DNA of 26,883 bases from JBHAEC01 sp041855385 (lineage in GTDB: Bacteria > Bacillota > Negativicutes > Veillonellales > Veillonellaceae): the NCBI GenBank assembly GCA_041855385.1, contig JBHAEC010000103.1, positions 1 to 26,883 on the forward strand, given 5' to 3'. The notes under the pieces were generated by a model. The model was given only the letters and a program-made list of their open reading frames with translations, ran no database searches and was not told the origin of the DNA. This document shows, piece after piece, positions 8,837-16,715 of this stretch; position 1 is the first letter of the stretch; each line of letters begins with the position of its first letter. Both the position numbers and the translations under genes were made by a program.

Positions 8837-9944
8837 CTATATCTCTAGATTAGCTTCCTTTTTGAGATACCCTTCAATAAAACGATCCAAATCTCCATCC
8901 ATAACCGCTTGTACATTTCCAGTTTCCACTGCCGTACGATGATCTTTTACTAAATTATAGGGATGAAATACATAAGACCGAATTTGGCTGCCCCATTCAA
9001 TGGCTTGGTATGTTCCGCCTATAGATTCTTTGAGCTCGGCTCGTTTTTCAAGTTCCAATTCAAAAAGCTTAGCCCGAAGTAACCGTAAACACTGTTCTCG
9101 ATTTTGAATTTGTGAACGCTCGCTCTGACATTGCACAACAATGCCGGTAGGCTTGTGAGTCATACGTACAGCCGAATCAGTCTTATTAACATGCTGTCCG
9201 CCCGCCCCGCTGGCCCTATAAGTATCAACGACCACATCTTTCATGTCTATATTAATTTCTACTGTGTCATCTATTTCAGGCATTACATCAACCGCTCCAA
9301 AGGAAGTATGACGTCTGGCAGCCGCGTCAAAAGGAGAAATCCGAACAAGGCGGTGAACCCCTTTTTCCGAACGCAAATACCCAAAAGCATTTTCTCCTTT
9401 AACGAGAAAGGTGGCGCTTTTTATCCCCGCTTCATCTCCCGGAAGTTCATCTAAGAGGGTAACGGAAAAATTATTTTTTTCTGCCCACCTAAGATACATG
9501 CGAATGAGCATAGACACCCAATCTTGTGCTTCCGTTCCTCCCGCCCCTGCATGAAAAGTCATGATTGCATTGTTTTTATCATACTCTCCGCTTAAGAGGA
9601 GCAAAACTTCACGATGCTCCACTTCTTTCTCTATGCGAGAAAGGAAGTCAAATATCTCCACTTCCATGGATTCGTCATTCTCATCCAAAGCCAACTCAAA
9701 CATAATAGATGCATCTTCTATATCAGACACCAATTGCTTATACGAGGAAACTATTTCTTTAAGCTGAGTAGCTTCTTGAGATATTTCTTTAGCTTCTTCC
9801 GGATTGCTCCAAAAATCTGGATCGCTCATTTTTACATCCAGTGTAAAAATACGCTCTTCTTTTTGTGCGACGTTAAAGTGAATCCCTCATTCCGTATATC
9901 CTTGTCTTCAAATTGTCTATAGGTCCTTTTAGGTTATCCAACAA
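8837..9944 (-). CDS. prfB: Peptide chain release factor 2, with programmed +1 frameshift
   Basis: RF2 is encoded in two frames. The 0-frame runs from TTG 9944 for 23 codons to Leu (CTT 9878-9876) and meets TAA at 9875-9873. Skipping T9875 gives the +1 frame (AAC GTC GCA...) that stays open to 8837, making about 368 residues. The junction DSL/NVAQKEERI matches the classic RF2 junction GSL/D-x-x-x-KE-x-R-I. The stop-recognition tripeptide SPF falls at about 203-205 and GGQ at about 248-250, almost exactly the E. coli RF2 positions, so the frame join is right. RF2 releases peptides at UGA and UAA. The start is chosen because a near-perfect anti-SD match (AAGAAGGTGATC) precedes this TTG by a usual distance; GTG 9953 is an alternative. 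It lies just after secA. Confidence 0.93.
9872..9887 (-). promoter_or_regulatory. prfB programmed +1 frameshift site (CTT TAA C)
   Basis: The slippery site is CTT (9878-9876) followed by TAA (9875-9873) and C9872. The usual RF2 element is a Shine-Dalgarno-like AGGGGG three bases before CTT TGA C. Here the upstream codons are AGG GAT TCA, so the SD-like run is only AGGG and lies five bases from CTT, and the stop is UAA instead of UGA. Both changes would be expected to alter how strongly RF2 level controls frameshifting, because UAA is also read by RF1. The element is seen directly; the regulatory consequence is inferred. Confidence 0.85.
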
Positions 9945-9962
9945 TTTGATCACCTTCTTTCC

Positions 9963-12485
9963 TTATTTATTATGCCCGCAGCAATTCTTATATTTTTTGC
10001 CGGATCCGCATGGGCATTCTTCGTTACGCCCTATCTTTTCTCCATGCTCAACCGGTACTTTTTCTACTTCTTCGTCACCATGATGCGCCGTTGCATGCTC
10101 CAAGTAATCTTCTCTCTCAATCGGTGCAGGTTCGGCTACCGCAATTCGTATGCGATAGAGATACATAACCGTTTCTTCTTGAATATTTTCTATCATAGCT
10201 TGGAACATATCATAGGCTTCAAACTTATACTCAACCAAAGGATTTTTTTGTCCATATGCACGAAGTCCGATGCCCTCGCGCAATAAGTCCATGGAGTCTA
10301 GGTGCTCCATCCACTTTGCATCTACAACTTTAAGCATAACGGCTTTTTCCAATTCGCGCATATTTTCTTCGCCGATTAGCTGCGCTCTCTCTTTATATTC
10401 TCTATGAGCCAGTTCCACAAGCATATCCTGCAGTTCTACTCGAGTTAAATCTTCCAAAGAAGCTATCTCTATTTGCCCGGGTTCAAGAATAAACTGCTCT
10501 AAATGCTTAATTAATCCTTCATAATCCCATTCTTCAGGATAAACTTTTTCATCCGCATATAAATCCATAGCTTGTTGGATGATATTATCCACCCACTCCA
10601 TAATAGTTTCATACAAGGATTCATTGCCCAAAATTTTTCTGCGCTGATCATAAAGGACTTCGCGCTGTTGATTCATTACATCATCATATTCCAGAATAAA
10701 CTTGCGAATATTAAAATTGTGGTTTTCCACTTTCTTCTGTGCTTTTTCAATAGATTTTGTAATCAGTGAATGCTCAATCGGCTCATCCTCATCCATGCCC
10801 AGCTTGTCCATAATGGTAGAAATATTGTCAGAACCGAAAATGCGCATTAAATCATCCTCAAGGGAAAGAAAGAACTGTGTTGAGCCCGGATCACCTTGAC
10901 GGCCGGATCGCCCGCGAAGTTGGTTATCGATACGCCGACTCTCATGACGCTCTGTCCCTAGAATATGAAGCCCCCCTAACTCAGGCACTCCTTGCCCCAA
11001 AACAATATCCGTTCCTCGACCGGCCATATTGGTAGCAATGGTTACCATGCCAAATTGTCCTGCCTTAGCAACGATTTCAGCTTCTTTTTCATGATGCTTT
11101 GCATTAAGTACATTATGGGGAACCCCATTCCTCTTCAGCATATCGCTTAGTTGTTCTGATTGCGTAATAGACGTAGTGCCGACTAAAATGGGTTGGCCCG
11201 TTTTGTGTCTTTCCACTACATCACGTACTACAGCACGATATTTTGCCGCTTTTGTTTTAAAAATCAAGTCCGGCATATCTTTTCTGATACGCGTTTTATG
11301 AGAAGGAATTTCATAAACATCTAGACCATAGGTATTTACAAACTCCTGCTCCTCCGTCTTTGCCGTACCGGTCATGCCTGCCAATTTTTCATACATACGG
11401 AAATAGTTCTGGAAAGTAATGGAGGCCAATGTTTGGCTTTCCCGCTCTACCTTAAGCCCCTCTTTCGCTTCTATTGCTTGATGCAATCCATCTGAATAAC
11501 GGCGACCAAACATTAAGCGTCCCGTAAATTCATCGACAATAACCACTTCTCCGTCCTTTACAACATAATCTTTGTCTTTATGCATCATAGCATAGGCCCT
11601 AAGAGACTGTATGAGCAAATGATTAAGTTCAATATTGGAAGAATCATATAAATTCTCCACTTTAAGCATCTTTTCTACCTTTGCTATGCCGGACTCTGTA
11701 GGAGCAATAGTTTTCTGTTTTTCATCAATAATATAGTCCTCTTCCGGAATAAGGTTTGGTACTATCTTAGCAACTGTATAATAATTATCCGTAGACCGTT
11801 CGCCGGGTCCGGAAATAATAAGCGGAGTCCGTGCCTCATCAATCAAGATAGAATCCACCTCGTCAACGATGGCATAATGAAGGGGGCGCTGAACCATTTG
11901 CTCAGCTTGTACTACCATATTGTCCCGCAAATAGTCGAAGCCGAATTCATTGTTTGTTCCATAGGTGATATCAGCGGCATAAGCACTTTTTCGTTGATCG
12001 TAATCCATCCCCGCCACAATAAGTCCCACGGAAAGTCCCAAAAAACGATATAAGCGTCCCATCCACTCACTGTCACGACGAGCTAAATAGTCATTGACAG
12101 TAACGACATGAACGCCTTTTCCTAAAAGTGCATTTAAATAAACAGGCAATGTAGCAACCAAGGTTTTCCCTTCGCCCGTACCCATTTCGGCAATATTTCC
12201 CCTATGAAGAGTAATACCGCCAATCATTTGAACATCAAAATGACGCATTCCTAAAACACGCTTAGCCGCTTCTCTAACAACAGCAAAGGCTTCCGGCAAA
12301 ATATTTTCCAGTGTTTCACCTTTCTCAAGTCGATTACGAAACTCAACGGTTTTATGTGCAAGAGATGAATCACTAAGCGCTGTCATAGCTCCTTCATAAC
12401 TGTTAATTTCAGAAACAATAGCTTCCATCTTCTTGACTTCTCTGGCATTTGCGTTGCCCAGTATTTTTTCTATAAATCCAAACAA
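9963..12485 (-). CDS. secA: Preprotein translocase ATPase SecA
   Basis: SecA is the motor that pushes unfolded preproteins through SecYEG. From TTG 12485 the protein has 840 residues and begins MFGFIEKILGNANAREVKK, matching the usual SecA N-terminus. A TTG nine bases upstream is open but would sit directly against the GAGGAG ribosome binding site, so the inner TTG (nine-base spacing) is preferred. Walker A GTGEGKT is at 102-108 and the DEAD-type motif IVDEVDSILIDEARTP at about 206-221. The protein-crosslinking, helical scaffold and NBD2 (MAGRGTDI, QLRGRSGRQGDPG) regions are in order. The C-terminus has the zinc motif CPCGSGKKYKNCC with Cys824, 826, 835 and 836, which binds SecB or ribosomes. 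The promoter is at 12539-12567 and prfB follows directly. Confidence 0.98.
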   Translation of the reverse strand: MFGFIEKILGNANAREVKKMEAIVSEINSYEGAMTALSDSSLAHKTVEFRNRLEKGETLENILPEAFAVVREAAKRVLGMRHFDVQMIGGITLHRGNIAEMGTGEGKTLVATLPVYLNALLGKGVHVVTVNDYLARRDSEWMGRLYRFLGLSVGLIVAGMDYDQRKSAYAADITYGTNNEFGFDYLRDNMVVQAEQMVQRPLHYAIVDEVDSILIDEARTPLIISGPGERSTDNYYTVAKIVPNLIPEEDYIIDEKQKTIAPTESGIAKVEKMLKVENLYDSSNIELNHLLIQSLRAYAMMHKDKDYVVKDGEVVIVDEFTGRLMFGRRYSDGLHQAIEAKEGLKVERESQTLASITFQNYFRMYEKLAGMTGTAKTEEQEFVNTYGLDVYEIPSHKTRIRKDMPDLIFKTKAAKYRAVVRDVVERHKTGQPILVGTTSITQSEQLSDMLKRNGVPHNVLNAKHHEKEAEIVAKAGQFGMVTIATNMAGRGTDIVLGQGVPELGGLHILGTERHESRRIDNQLRGRSGRQGDPGSTQFFLSLEDDLMRIFGSDNISTIMDKLGMDEDEPIEHSLITKSIEKAQKKVENHNFNIRKFILEYDDVMNQQREVLYDQRRKILGNESLYETIMEWVDNIIQQAMDLYADEKVYPEEWDYEGLIKHLEQFILEPGQIEIASLEDLTRVELQDMLVELAHREYKERAQLIGEENMRELEKAVMLKVVDAKWMEHLDSMDLLREGIGLRAYGQKNPLVEYKFEAYDMFQAMIENIQEETVMYLYRIRIAVAEPAPIEREDYLEHATAHHGDEEVEKVPVEHGEKIGRNEECPCGSGKKYKNCCGHNK

Positions 12486-12538
12486 AAAGATCAACTCCTC
12501 ATAGTTAGTATGTTTTACTCTGTATCTATATCTAATTT

Positions 12539-12567
12539 ATTTTATCAAAAACCATATTATTAGTCAA
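12539..12567 (-). promoter_or_regulatory. Sigma-A-type promoter for secA and downstream genes
   Basis: On the minus strand TTGACT (12567-12562) and TAAAAT (12544-12539) are separated by exactly 17 bases. Transcription would start near 12532, giving a leader of about 45 bases before secA. No terminator is visible between this point and the window's left edge, so the promoter may drive the whole block down to ctpA. Confidence 0.75.
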
Positions 12568-12682
12568 AAATTTTGACCCTTTTATTCCTTTATAAATCTA
12601 GATTTTATGCAAATTTTACATGTATTAATACTTGATCTCCAATTATACAATTAATTTAATCGGAGGATTATAAAATATGAAG

Positions 12683-12719
12683 CAAAAAAACAATCTCCTC
12701 GGATCTGACTCCGAGGAGA
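12683..12719 (-). terminator. Intrinsic terminator of hpf
   Basis: A perfect 10-bp stem (arms 12694-12703 and 12710-12719, TCTCCTCGGA with TCCGAGGAGA) and a six-base loop are followed on the minus strand by a U-rich run (TTGTTTTTTTG). It lies 21 bases after the hpf stop and upstream of the secA promoter, so it separates hpf from the secA operon. Confidence 0.88.
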
Positions 12720-12740
12720 CGGTAACAGGATAGAACCCTC

Positions 12741-13271
12741 CTAGAACACGGGTTCTATTAACCCGTATTTTCCATTTTTTCTACGATATACCACATTAAT
12801 ACTTTCCGTTTCTCCATTAAAGAAAACGAAAAAGTCATGACCGATTAAGTTCATTTGTAAAATTGCTTCTTCCGTTGTCATGGGCTGTACCTGAAAGGTT
12901 TTGCGCCTTACAACTTCAAGCTCTTCTTCCACCACGGGAGCTTTCATTTCAAACATTTCACCACGCAATGTTTTTGGCGATTTAAAGCGTTTAGCCAAAC
13001 GTGTTTTATGCTTATGAATCTGTCTTACAATCTTATCAAATACCAAGTCGATAGCCGCATACATATCAGGGTTTAATTCCACACCCCTAAGGACTATACT
13101 TTCCACAAAGCAGGTTACTTCAACCAAACGATTTTCTTTCTCTACAGATAATACCGCTTGAACTTCAACCTCACTATCAAAATAACGGGTGAGCTTTTCG
13201 GCTAACTTCTCCACATACTCGCGTAAAGCCGGCGTAACTTCTAAATTTTTTCCTCTTACCGATAATTTCAT
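12741..13271 (-). CDS. hpf: Ribosome hibernation promoting factor, long form (HPF/RaiA)
   Basis: The protein has 176 residues, the length of long HPF. The N-terminal S30AE domain (1 to about 100) begins MKLSVRGKNLEVTPALREYVEKLAEKL-like and carries a basic stretch near residue 90 (HKHKTRLAKRFK). After a linker the C-terminal dimerisation domain (about 118-176) reads VVRRKTFQVQPMTTEEAILQMNLIGHDFFVFFN, which is diagnostic. Long HPF alone makes 100S ribosome dimers in stationary phase by binding the decoding region of 30S. The gene is a single-gene unit with its own terminator and a structured leader (see 13272-13324). It sits just upstream of secA-prfB, the standard Firmicutes order. No convincing housekeeping promoter is visible; a weak SigH-like pattern (AAGGAGTTT, 11 bases, ATAGAAA) near 13330-13360 is only suggestive. 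Confidence 0.95.
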   Translation of the reverse strand: MKLSVRGKNLEVTPALREYVEKLAEKLTRYFDSEVEVQAVLSVEKENRLVEVTCFVESIVLRGVELNPDMYAAIDLVFDKIVRQIHKHKTRLAKRFKSPKTLRGEMFEMKAPVVEEELEVVRRKTFQVQPMTTEEAILQMNLIGHDFFVFFNGETESINVVYRRKNGKYGLIEPVF

Positions 13272-13324
13272 AATCCTACACCCTTTCTTAGAGAAAAGCT
13301 TCTCTTCGTTGATATTGTAGGATT
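13272..13324 (-). promoter_or_regulatory. Structured hpf leader that could mask the translation start region
   Basis: The bases directly before the hpf ATG (TGTAGGATT on the minus strand, 13280-13272) are a perfect 9-base complement of AATCCTACA (13324-13316) upstream. Between them lies a second perfect 6-bp hairpin with a four-base loop (13290-13305). The ribosome binding site AAAGGG (about 13286-13281) sits between the two stems, inside the closed outer stem. This nested arrangement suggests control of initiation by RNA folding. The pairing is seen; its function is inferred. Confidence 0.5.
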
Positions 13325-13448
13325 TCTATATACATAAAGTAAACTCCTTCTCGCAGAACTAAAATATTTTCTAAGGTTAGAAAAACATCTTCTTCAACGA
13401 ACGTTAATTCCGGCTAAAAACACAAATACCAACATATTAAAAATTAGA

Positions 13449-13478
13449 AAATAAAAAAGCCGACATTACTGTCGGCTT
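13449..13478 (-). terminator. Intrinsic terminator of the cold-shock gene
   Basis: A perfect 9-bp stem (AAGCCGACA with TGTCGGCTT, arms 13457-13465 and 13470-13478) with a four-base loop is followed on the minus strand by a run of Us. It lies 12 bases after the csp stop codon. Confidence 0.9.
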
Positions 13479-13490
13479 AATATAGGCATT

Positions 13491-13688
13491 TTACGCTTTG
13501 TATACGTTAGCTGCCTGAGGTCCGCGATTTCCGTCAACGATCTCAAATTCTACTTCTTGACCTTCAGCCAGGGATTTGAAGCCTTCTTCTTGGATTGCAG
13601 AATAGTGTACGAACACATCTCCACCATCTTCTCTTTCAATAAATCCGTAACCTTTTTCTGCGCTGAACCATTTTACTTTTCCAAGCAT
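13491..13688 (-). CDS. Cold-shock protein (CspA/CspB family)
   Basis: This is a 65-residue cold-shock domain protein. RNP1 (KGYGFIER) and RNP2 (VFVHYSAI) are intact, and the chain begins MLGKVKWFSAEKGYGFI. It is a single-stranded RNA/DNA-binding protein acting as an RNA chaperone in the cytosol. The start is ATG 13688, which has AGGAGG seven bases upstream; an ATG at 13712 would add eight residues but lies upstream of that site. The gene is monocistronic, with a strong promoter at 13751-13780 and a terminator after the stop, and has a leader of about 55 bases containing a hairpin. Confidence 0.96.
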   Translation of the reverse strand: MLGKVKWFSAEKGYGFIEREDGGDVFVHYSAIQEEGFKSLAEGQEVEFEIVDGNRGPQAANVYKA

Positions 13689-13716
13689 GAGTATTCCTCC
13701 TAAAATAAACATTACG

Positions 13717-13741
13717 CGATTGTATCATCTGTCGACAATCG
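13717..13741 (-). promoter_or_regulatory. Hairpin at the 5' end of the csp mRNA leader
   Basis: Inverted repeat CGATTGT/ACAATCG (arms 13735-13741 and 13717-13723) with an 11-base loop, located at the very 5' end of the predicted transcript. Cold-shock gene leaders often contain structures that change with temperature; whether this one does is unknown. Confidence 0.4.
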
Positions 13742-13750
13742 ACTGAACCA

Positions 13751-13780
13751 ATAATATCACAAAAGAAAAAGCTGTGTCAA
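13751..13780 (-). promoter_or_regulatory. Strong promoter of the cold-shock gene
   Basis: On the minus strand a perfect -35 box TTGACA (13780-13775) is followed after 18 bases by TATTAT (13756-13751). The start point would be near 13744, giving a leader of about 56 bases. Confidence 0.8.
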
Positions 13781-13904
13781 TTAATTTACCCCAATTGCAA
13801 AAGCTTTTTCATTGCGATAATTGCATATATTTCACCCAATAAGGTCAACCTATGATTAAATCTCATAATTTTATTCTTTTATCATTTTTTACAATTTTAT
13901 CTTA

Positions 13905-13932
13905 CATCAAAAAAGTCGGTAATGTCACTTTT
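13905..13932 (-). terminator. Possible weak terminator of the amino-acid ABC transporter operon
   Basis: After the ATPase stop, AAAAGT (13932-13927) and ACTTTT (13916-13911) can form a 6-bp stem with a ten-base loop, running into a short U tract on the minus strand. The stem is AT-rich and weak; I see no better terminator between 13781 and 13961. Confidence 0.3.
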
Positions 13933-13961
13933 CTAATAACAAATATTTACTACCTGTCATT

Positions 13962-14681
13962 TTAAAGAATTTTGGATAAAAACAGCTTCGTTCTGTCATT
14001 TTGCGGATAATCAAAAATATCTGTCGCTGTTCCCTCTTCTACAATTTGCCCTTCGTCCATAAAGATGACGCGAGTCCCTACTTCTTTTGCAAAACCCATT
14101 TCATGAGTTACTACGACCATTGTCATACCTTCATGCGCCAACTCTTTCATTACATCCAAAACTTCGTGAACCATCTCCGGATCAAGTGCCGAAGTAGGCT
14201 CATCAAATAACATTACTTTCGGTTTCATCGCTAAAGCGCGAGCAATAGCCACACGCTGTTGCTGTCCACCGGATAATTGCTCCGGATAAGCTCGTTCCTT
14301 ATCGGACAAGCCCACTTTACGCAAAAGAGCTCTTGCCGTTTCCTCTGCCTCTGCCTTTGCCACCCCGCGCACCTTCATGGGTGCCAGTGTAATATTTTCA
14401 AGTACGGTCATATGTGGAAATAAGTTGAATCGCTGAAATACCATCCCTACTTCTTCCCTTACCTTATTTATTTCACTTTCTTTAGTTAAAGAATATCCGT
14501 CTACGGTTATTTCACCTTGAGTCGGTTCTTCAAGATAATTTATACAGCGAAGTACCGTGCTTTTCCCCGATCCGGAGGGTCCGATAATAACTACTACCTC
14601 ACCTTCCTTTATGTGCAAATTAACATCTTTTAGAACATGAAGTTTACCGAAAAATTTATCTAGATTTTTTATGCTGATCAT
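13962..14681 (-). CDS. Polar amino-acid ABC transporter ATP-binding protein (GlnQ/HisP type)
   Basis: The 239-residue ATPase has Walker A GPSGSGKST at 34-42, Q-loop VFQRFNLFPHMTVLENI from about 81, signature LSGGQQQRVAIARAL from 136, Walker B VMLFDEPTSALDPE from 156, and H-loop His193. The segment FNLFPHMTVLENITLAPMKV is typical of the PAAT family (glutamine, histidine, arginine, cystine). It should power uptake through the permease encoded just upstream, with which it overlaps by four bases (ATGA), a sign of translational coupling. It is the last gene of the cluster. The substrate cannot be read from sequence. Confidence 0.95.
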   Translation of the reverse strand: MISIKNLDKFFGKLHVLKDVNLHIKEGEVVVIIGPSGSGKSTVLRCINYLEEPTQGEITVDGYSLTKESEINKVREEVGMVFQRFNLFPHMTVLENITLAPMKVRGVAKAEAEETARALLRKVGLSDKERAYPEQLSGGQQQRVAIARALAMKPKVMLFDEPTSALDPEMVHEVLDVMKELAHEGMTMVVVTHEMGFAKEVGTRVIFMDEGQIVEEGTATDIFDYPQNDRTKLFLSKIL

Positions 14682-15334
14682 TTAATATTGTACCTCCGTT
14701 CTAAGTAGCCCACCAATTGAGAAATGCTGACTGTCATAATTAGGTAAATAATGGCTACTGTAGACCAAATTTCAAAGGAACCATAAGTCTTAGCAATAAT
14801 TAACTGCCCTCTGCGAGTTAATTCTTCAAATCCGATTACGGAAACCAAAGAGGAATCCTTAAGCATGGCGATAAACTCATTACCCAAAGGAGGAATGATT
14901 CGTTTAAAAGCCTGTGGCATAATAATATATCGCATAGTTTGACCCCAAGTCATGCCAAGAGATCGCCCCGCCTCCATTTGCCCTTTGTCAATTGACTGAA
15001 TGCCGGCTCTGAAAATCTCTGAAACATAAGCTCCGGAATTAATACTACACGCCGTTACAGCCGCCACAAAAGGATCTATACGCTCTCCGATAATCATGGG
15101 CAAAGCAAAATAAATAAGAAATATTTGTACCAAAAGCGGCGTTCCTCTTATGATATCCACATAGCATTTTGCCAACAATCTGACGGGTAACAAGCTTGAC
15201 AAACTGGCTAGTGAAGCGAACATACCTATAACAAATCCGCAACCTACGCTCATAGCAGTGATTTGAACCGTTATGCCTGCTCCTTGAAGGAGCAAAGGCA
15301 GAGAACTAACAATTAAATCCCAATTAAAATTCAT
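14678..15334 (-). CDS. Polar amino-acid ABC transporter permease (HisM/GlnP family)
   Basis: This is a 218-residue inner-membrane permease with about five hydrophobic helices. The EAA-loop motif is clear around residues 118-150 (MEAGRSLGMTWGQTMRYIIMPQA), followed by PPLGNEFIAMLKDSSL, both typical of PAAT permeases. Only one permease gene is present, so a homodimeric channel is likely. It works with the ATPase downstream and one or both binding proteins encoded 1.4-3 kb upstream. The start is ATG 15334 with GGAAGGG upstream. A 14-bp perfect hairpin lies between it and the aminotransferase gene, so its expression may be uncoupled in part from the upstream genes. Confidence 0.93.
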   Translation of the reverse strand: MNFNWDLIVSSLPLLLQGAGITVQITAMSVGCGFVIGMFASLASLSSLLPVRLLAKCYVDIIRGTPLLVQIFLIYFALPMIIGERIDPFVAAVTACSINSGAYVSEIFRAGIQSIDKGQMEAGRSLGMTWGQTMRYIIMPQAFKRIIPPLGNEFIAMLKDSSLVSVIGFEELTRRGQLIIAKTYGSFEIWSTVAIIYLIMTVSISQLVGYLERRYNIK

Positions 15335-15368
15335 AATAATAAATCCCTTCCACAGAAATATTGCGACT

Positions 15369-15401
15369 TTTTATCACTTTTTTGAAGAAAAAGTGATAAA
15401 A
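15369..15401 (-). other. Perfect 14-bp AT-rich hairpin between aminotransferase and permease genes
   Basis: Arms 15369-15382 and 15388-15401 (TTTTATCACTTTTT with its complement) enclose a five-base loop. No clear U run follows the stem on the minus strand, so it is not a textbook terminator. It may act as an mRNA-stabilising or processing element, a weak terminator, or an operator (GTGATA-centred). Seen directly; role unknown. Confidence 0.6.
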
Positions 15402-15457
15402 TTCCTCATAAAACCTAAAAAGTATATGAGTTATTATATTTGTATTTTTATACACTG

Positions 15458-16642
15458 TCAATAATTTTTTATAATTTCTCCAAGCCTTTTGATCCCCTCG
15501 AGGATGAGCGTTTCCGTGGAGCCTGAAAAATTCATTCGCAAGTGTGAGAAGTCATTCTTCTTTATATAAAATGGTGTCCCGGGCACAAACGCTACTTTTT
15601 TTTCAATAGATTTTGAAAATAAATCCATACAGTTTATGTGCTCCGGAAGCTCTACCCAAAGAAAAAGCCCTCCCTCCGGCAGATTATATCGGCATCCCGG
15701 CATAAGATTATCAATAGCCTCAGCCATAGTATCGCGACGCCTCTTGTATATTTCGCACATAGATAAGAGGTGATCATCCAGTGAAAATTTGTCTAAGAAA
15801 GCGGATATAATAGATTGGTCTATATTTGAGGTATGAATATCACAACGTTCTTTAACCATTGATAAAGCATCCATATATGATGCTGAACTCGCTATCCAAC
15901 CTACTCTAAGCCCGGGACTTAATAATTTTGAAAAACTCCCCAAGGAAATAACTTGGTCCTTTTTGTCCAGGCTCTTTAAAGACGGCATAGTATTCGCACC
16001 ATAAAATAGCTCTCCGTATGGATTATCCTCTATGACAATCACTTCGTATCGGCTGACAAGATCCATAAACTCCTTTCTTCTGCCTAAAGACCAACAGGTC
16101 CCTGTAGGGTTTTGGAAGTCGGGAATGACGTAGATGAGTTTCACCTCGGTATTCTTATTTAAAACAAACTCAAGCTCATCTAAAGAAATCCCTTCCTTAT
16201 CAAGACTTACGTCTATAGCTTCGGCACCTGTATAAGAAAGCGTATTTATGGCGTCAACATAAGTAGGCCTTTCAACAACAAAAAGATCACCTTTTTCTAA
16301 GAACAGCCGTGCACAGCAATCAATCCCTTGTTGGGCCCCTGTTGTTATTAACAAATGTTCGGGAAGAACCGTCGTCATAAATTTCTCTTTTATTCTTTTT
16401 GCAATCTTTTCACGGAGTAAATAAAGGCCTAAAGTATCACCATATTGTAAAAGATGCAGTTCCTTTTTTGTAAAAACATCTTCTGCACAAGCCGCTAATT
16501 TTTCTACGGGAAAAAACTCACTCGCCGGAACTCCTGCGGCAAAAGAAATAAACTCGCTCCCCTTAATTGTTCCCAGTAACTCGCCTATAGCAGAATGTTT
16601 CATTTCTTTGCTGTTTTTTGTGAATAATTTATGTTTATTCAT
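15458..16642 (-). CDS. PLP-dependent aminotransferase, class I/II fold (2-aminoadipate/MocR-type, without DNA-binding domain)
   Basis: The 394-residue protein has a complete fold-type I aminotransferase pattern: ISFAAGVPASEFFP near residue 32, TTGAQQGID at about 100, YVIPDFQNPTG with Asn178 at 171-181, EDNPYGELFY with Asp206, and the PLP Schiff-base lysine Lys239 in LGSFSKLLSPGLRVGW. The substrate-carboxylate arginine is in HLRMNFS near the C-terminus. The N-terminus lacks the GntR winged helix of true MocR regulators. The sequence resembles 2-aminoadipate/aromatic or branched-chain aminotransferases, but the substrate cannot be assigned. It sits between the binding-protein and permease genes, so it probably acts on the imported amino acid. 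ATG 16642 has AAGGAAGG seven bases upstream. A broken relative lies at 23499-23818. Confidence 0.92.
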   Translation of the reverse strand: MNKHKLFTKNSKEMKHSAIGELLGTIKGSEFISFAAGVPASEFFPVEKLAACAEDVFTKKELHLLQYGDTLGLYLLREKIAKRIKEKFMTTVLPEHLLITTGAQQGIDCCARLFLEKGDLFVVERPTYVDAINTLSYTGAEAIDVSLDKEGISLDELEFVLNKNTEVKLIYVIPDFQNPTGTCWSLGRRKEFMDLVSRYEVIVIEDNPYGELFYGANTMPSLKSLDKKDQVISLGSFSKLLSPGLRVGWIASSASYMDALSMVKERCDIHTSNIDQSIISAFLDKFSLDDHLLSMCEIYKRRRDTMAEAIDNLMPGCRYNLPEGGLFLWVELPEHINCMDLFSKSIEKKVAFVPGTPFYIKKNDFSHLRMNFSGSTETLILEGIKRLGEIIKNY

Positions 16643-16660
16643 ACCCTATCCTTCCTTTAC

Positions 16661-16697
16661 AAAAAACAGTCGCCTCCGTTAAGAAAAGCGACTGTTT
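16661..16697 (-). terminator. Terminator or attenuator after the second binding-protein gene
   Basis: A perfect 10-bp stem (AAACAGTCGC with GCGACTGTTT, arms 16664-16673 and 16688-16697), with a 14-base loop, is followed on the minus strand by more Us. It lies between a binding-protein gene and the aminotransferase gene of the same cluster. Partial termination would give more binding protein than downstream products, as in many ABC operons. Confidence 0.82.
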
Positions 16698-16715
16698 CTA
16701 TGGATACAATTTATC

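Noticed and set aside
9830..9944. prfB as a broken gene or one that starts at ATG 9829
   Set aside because: The frame break is exactly at the classic RF2 frameshift position, and SPF/GGQ positions fit the full-length joined protein; the shorter start would remove the N-terminal part of domain 1.
12677..12733. An 18-codon plus-strand ORF with GGAGG upstream
   Set aside because: Most of it is the hpf terminator stem read on the other strand. No promoter or convincing peptide pattern.
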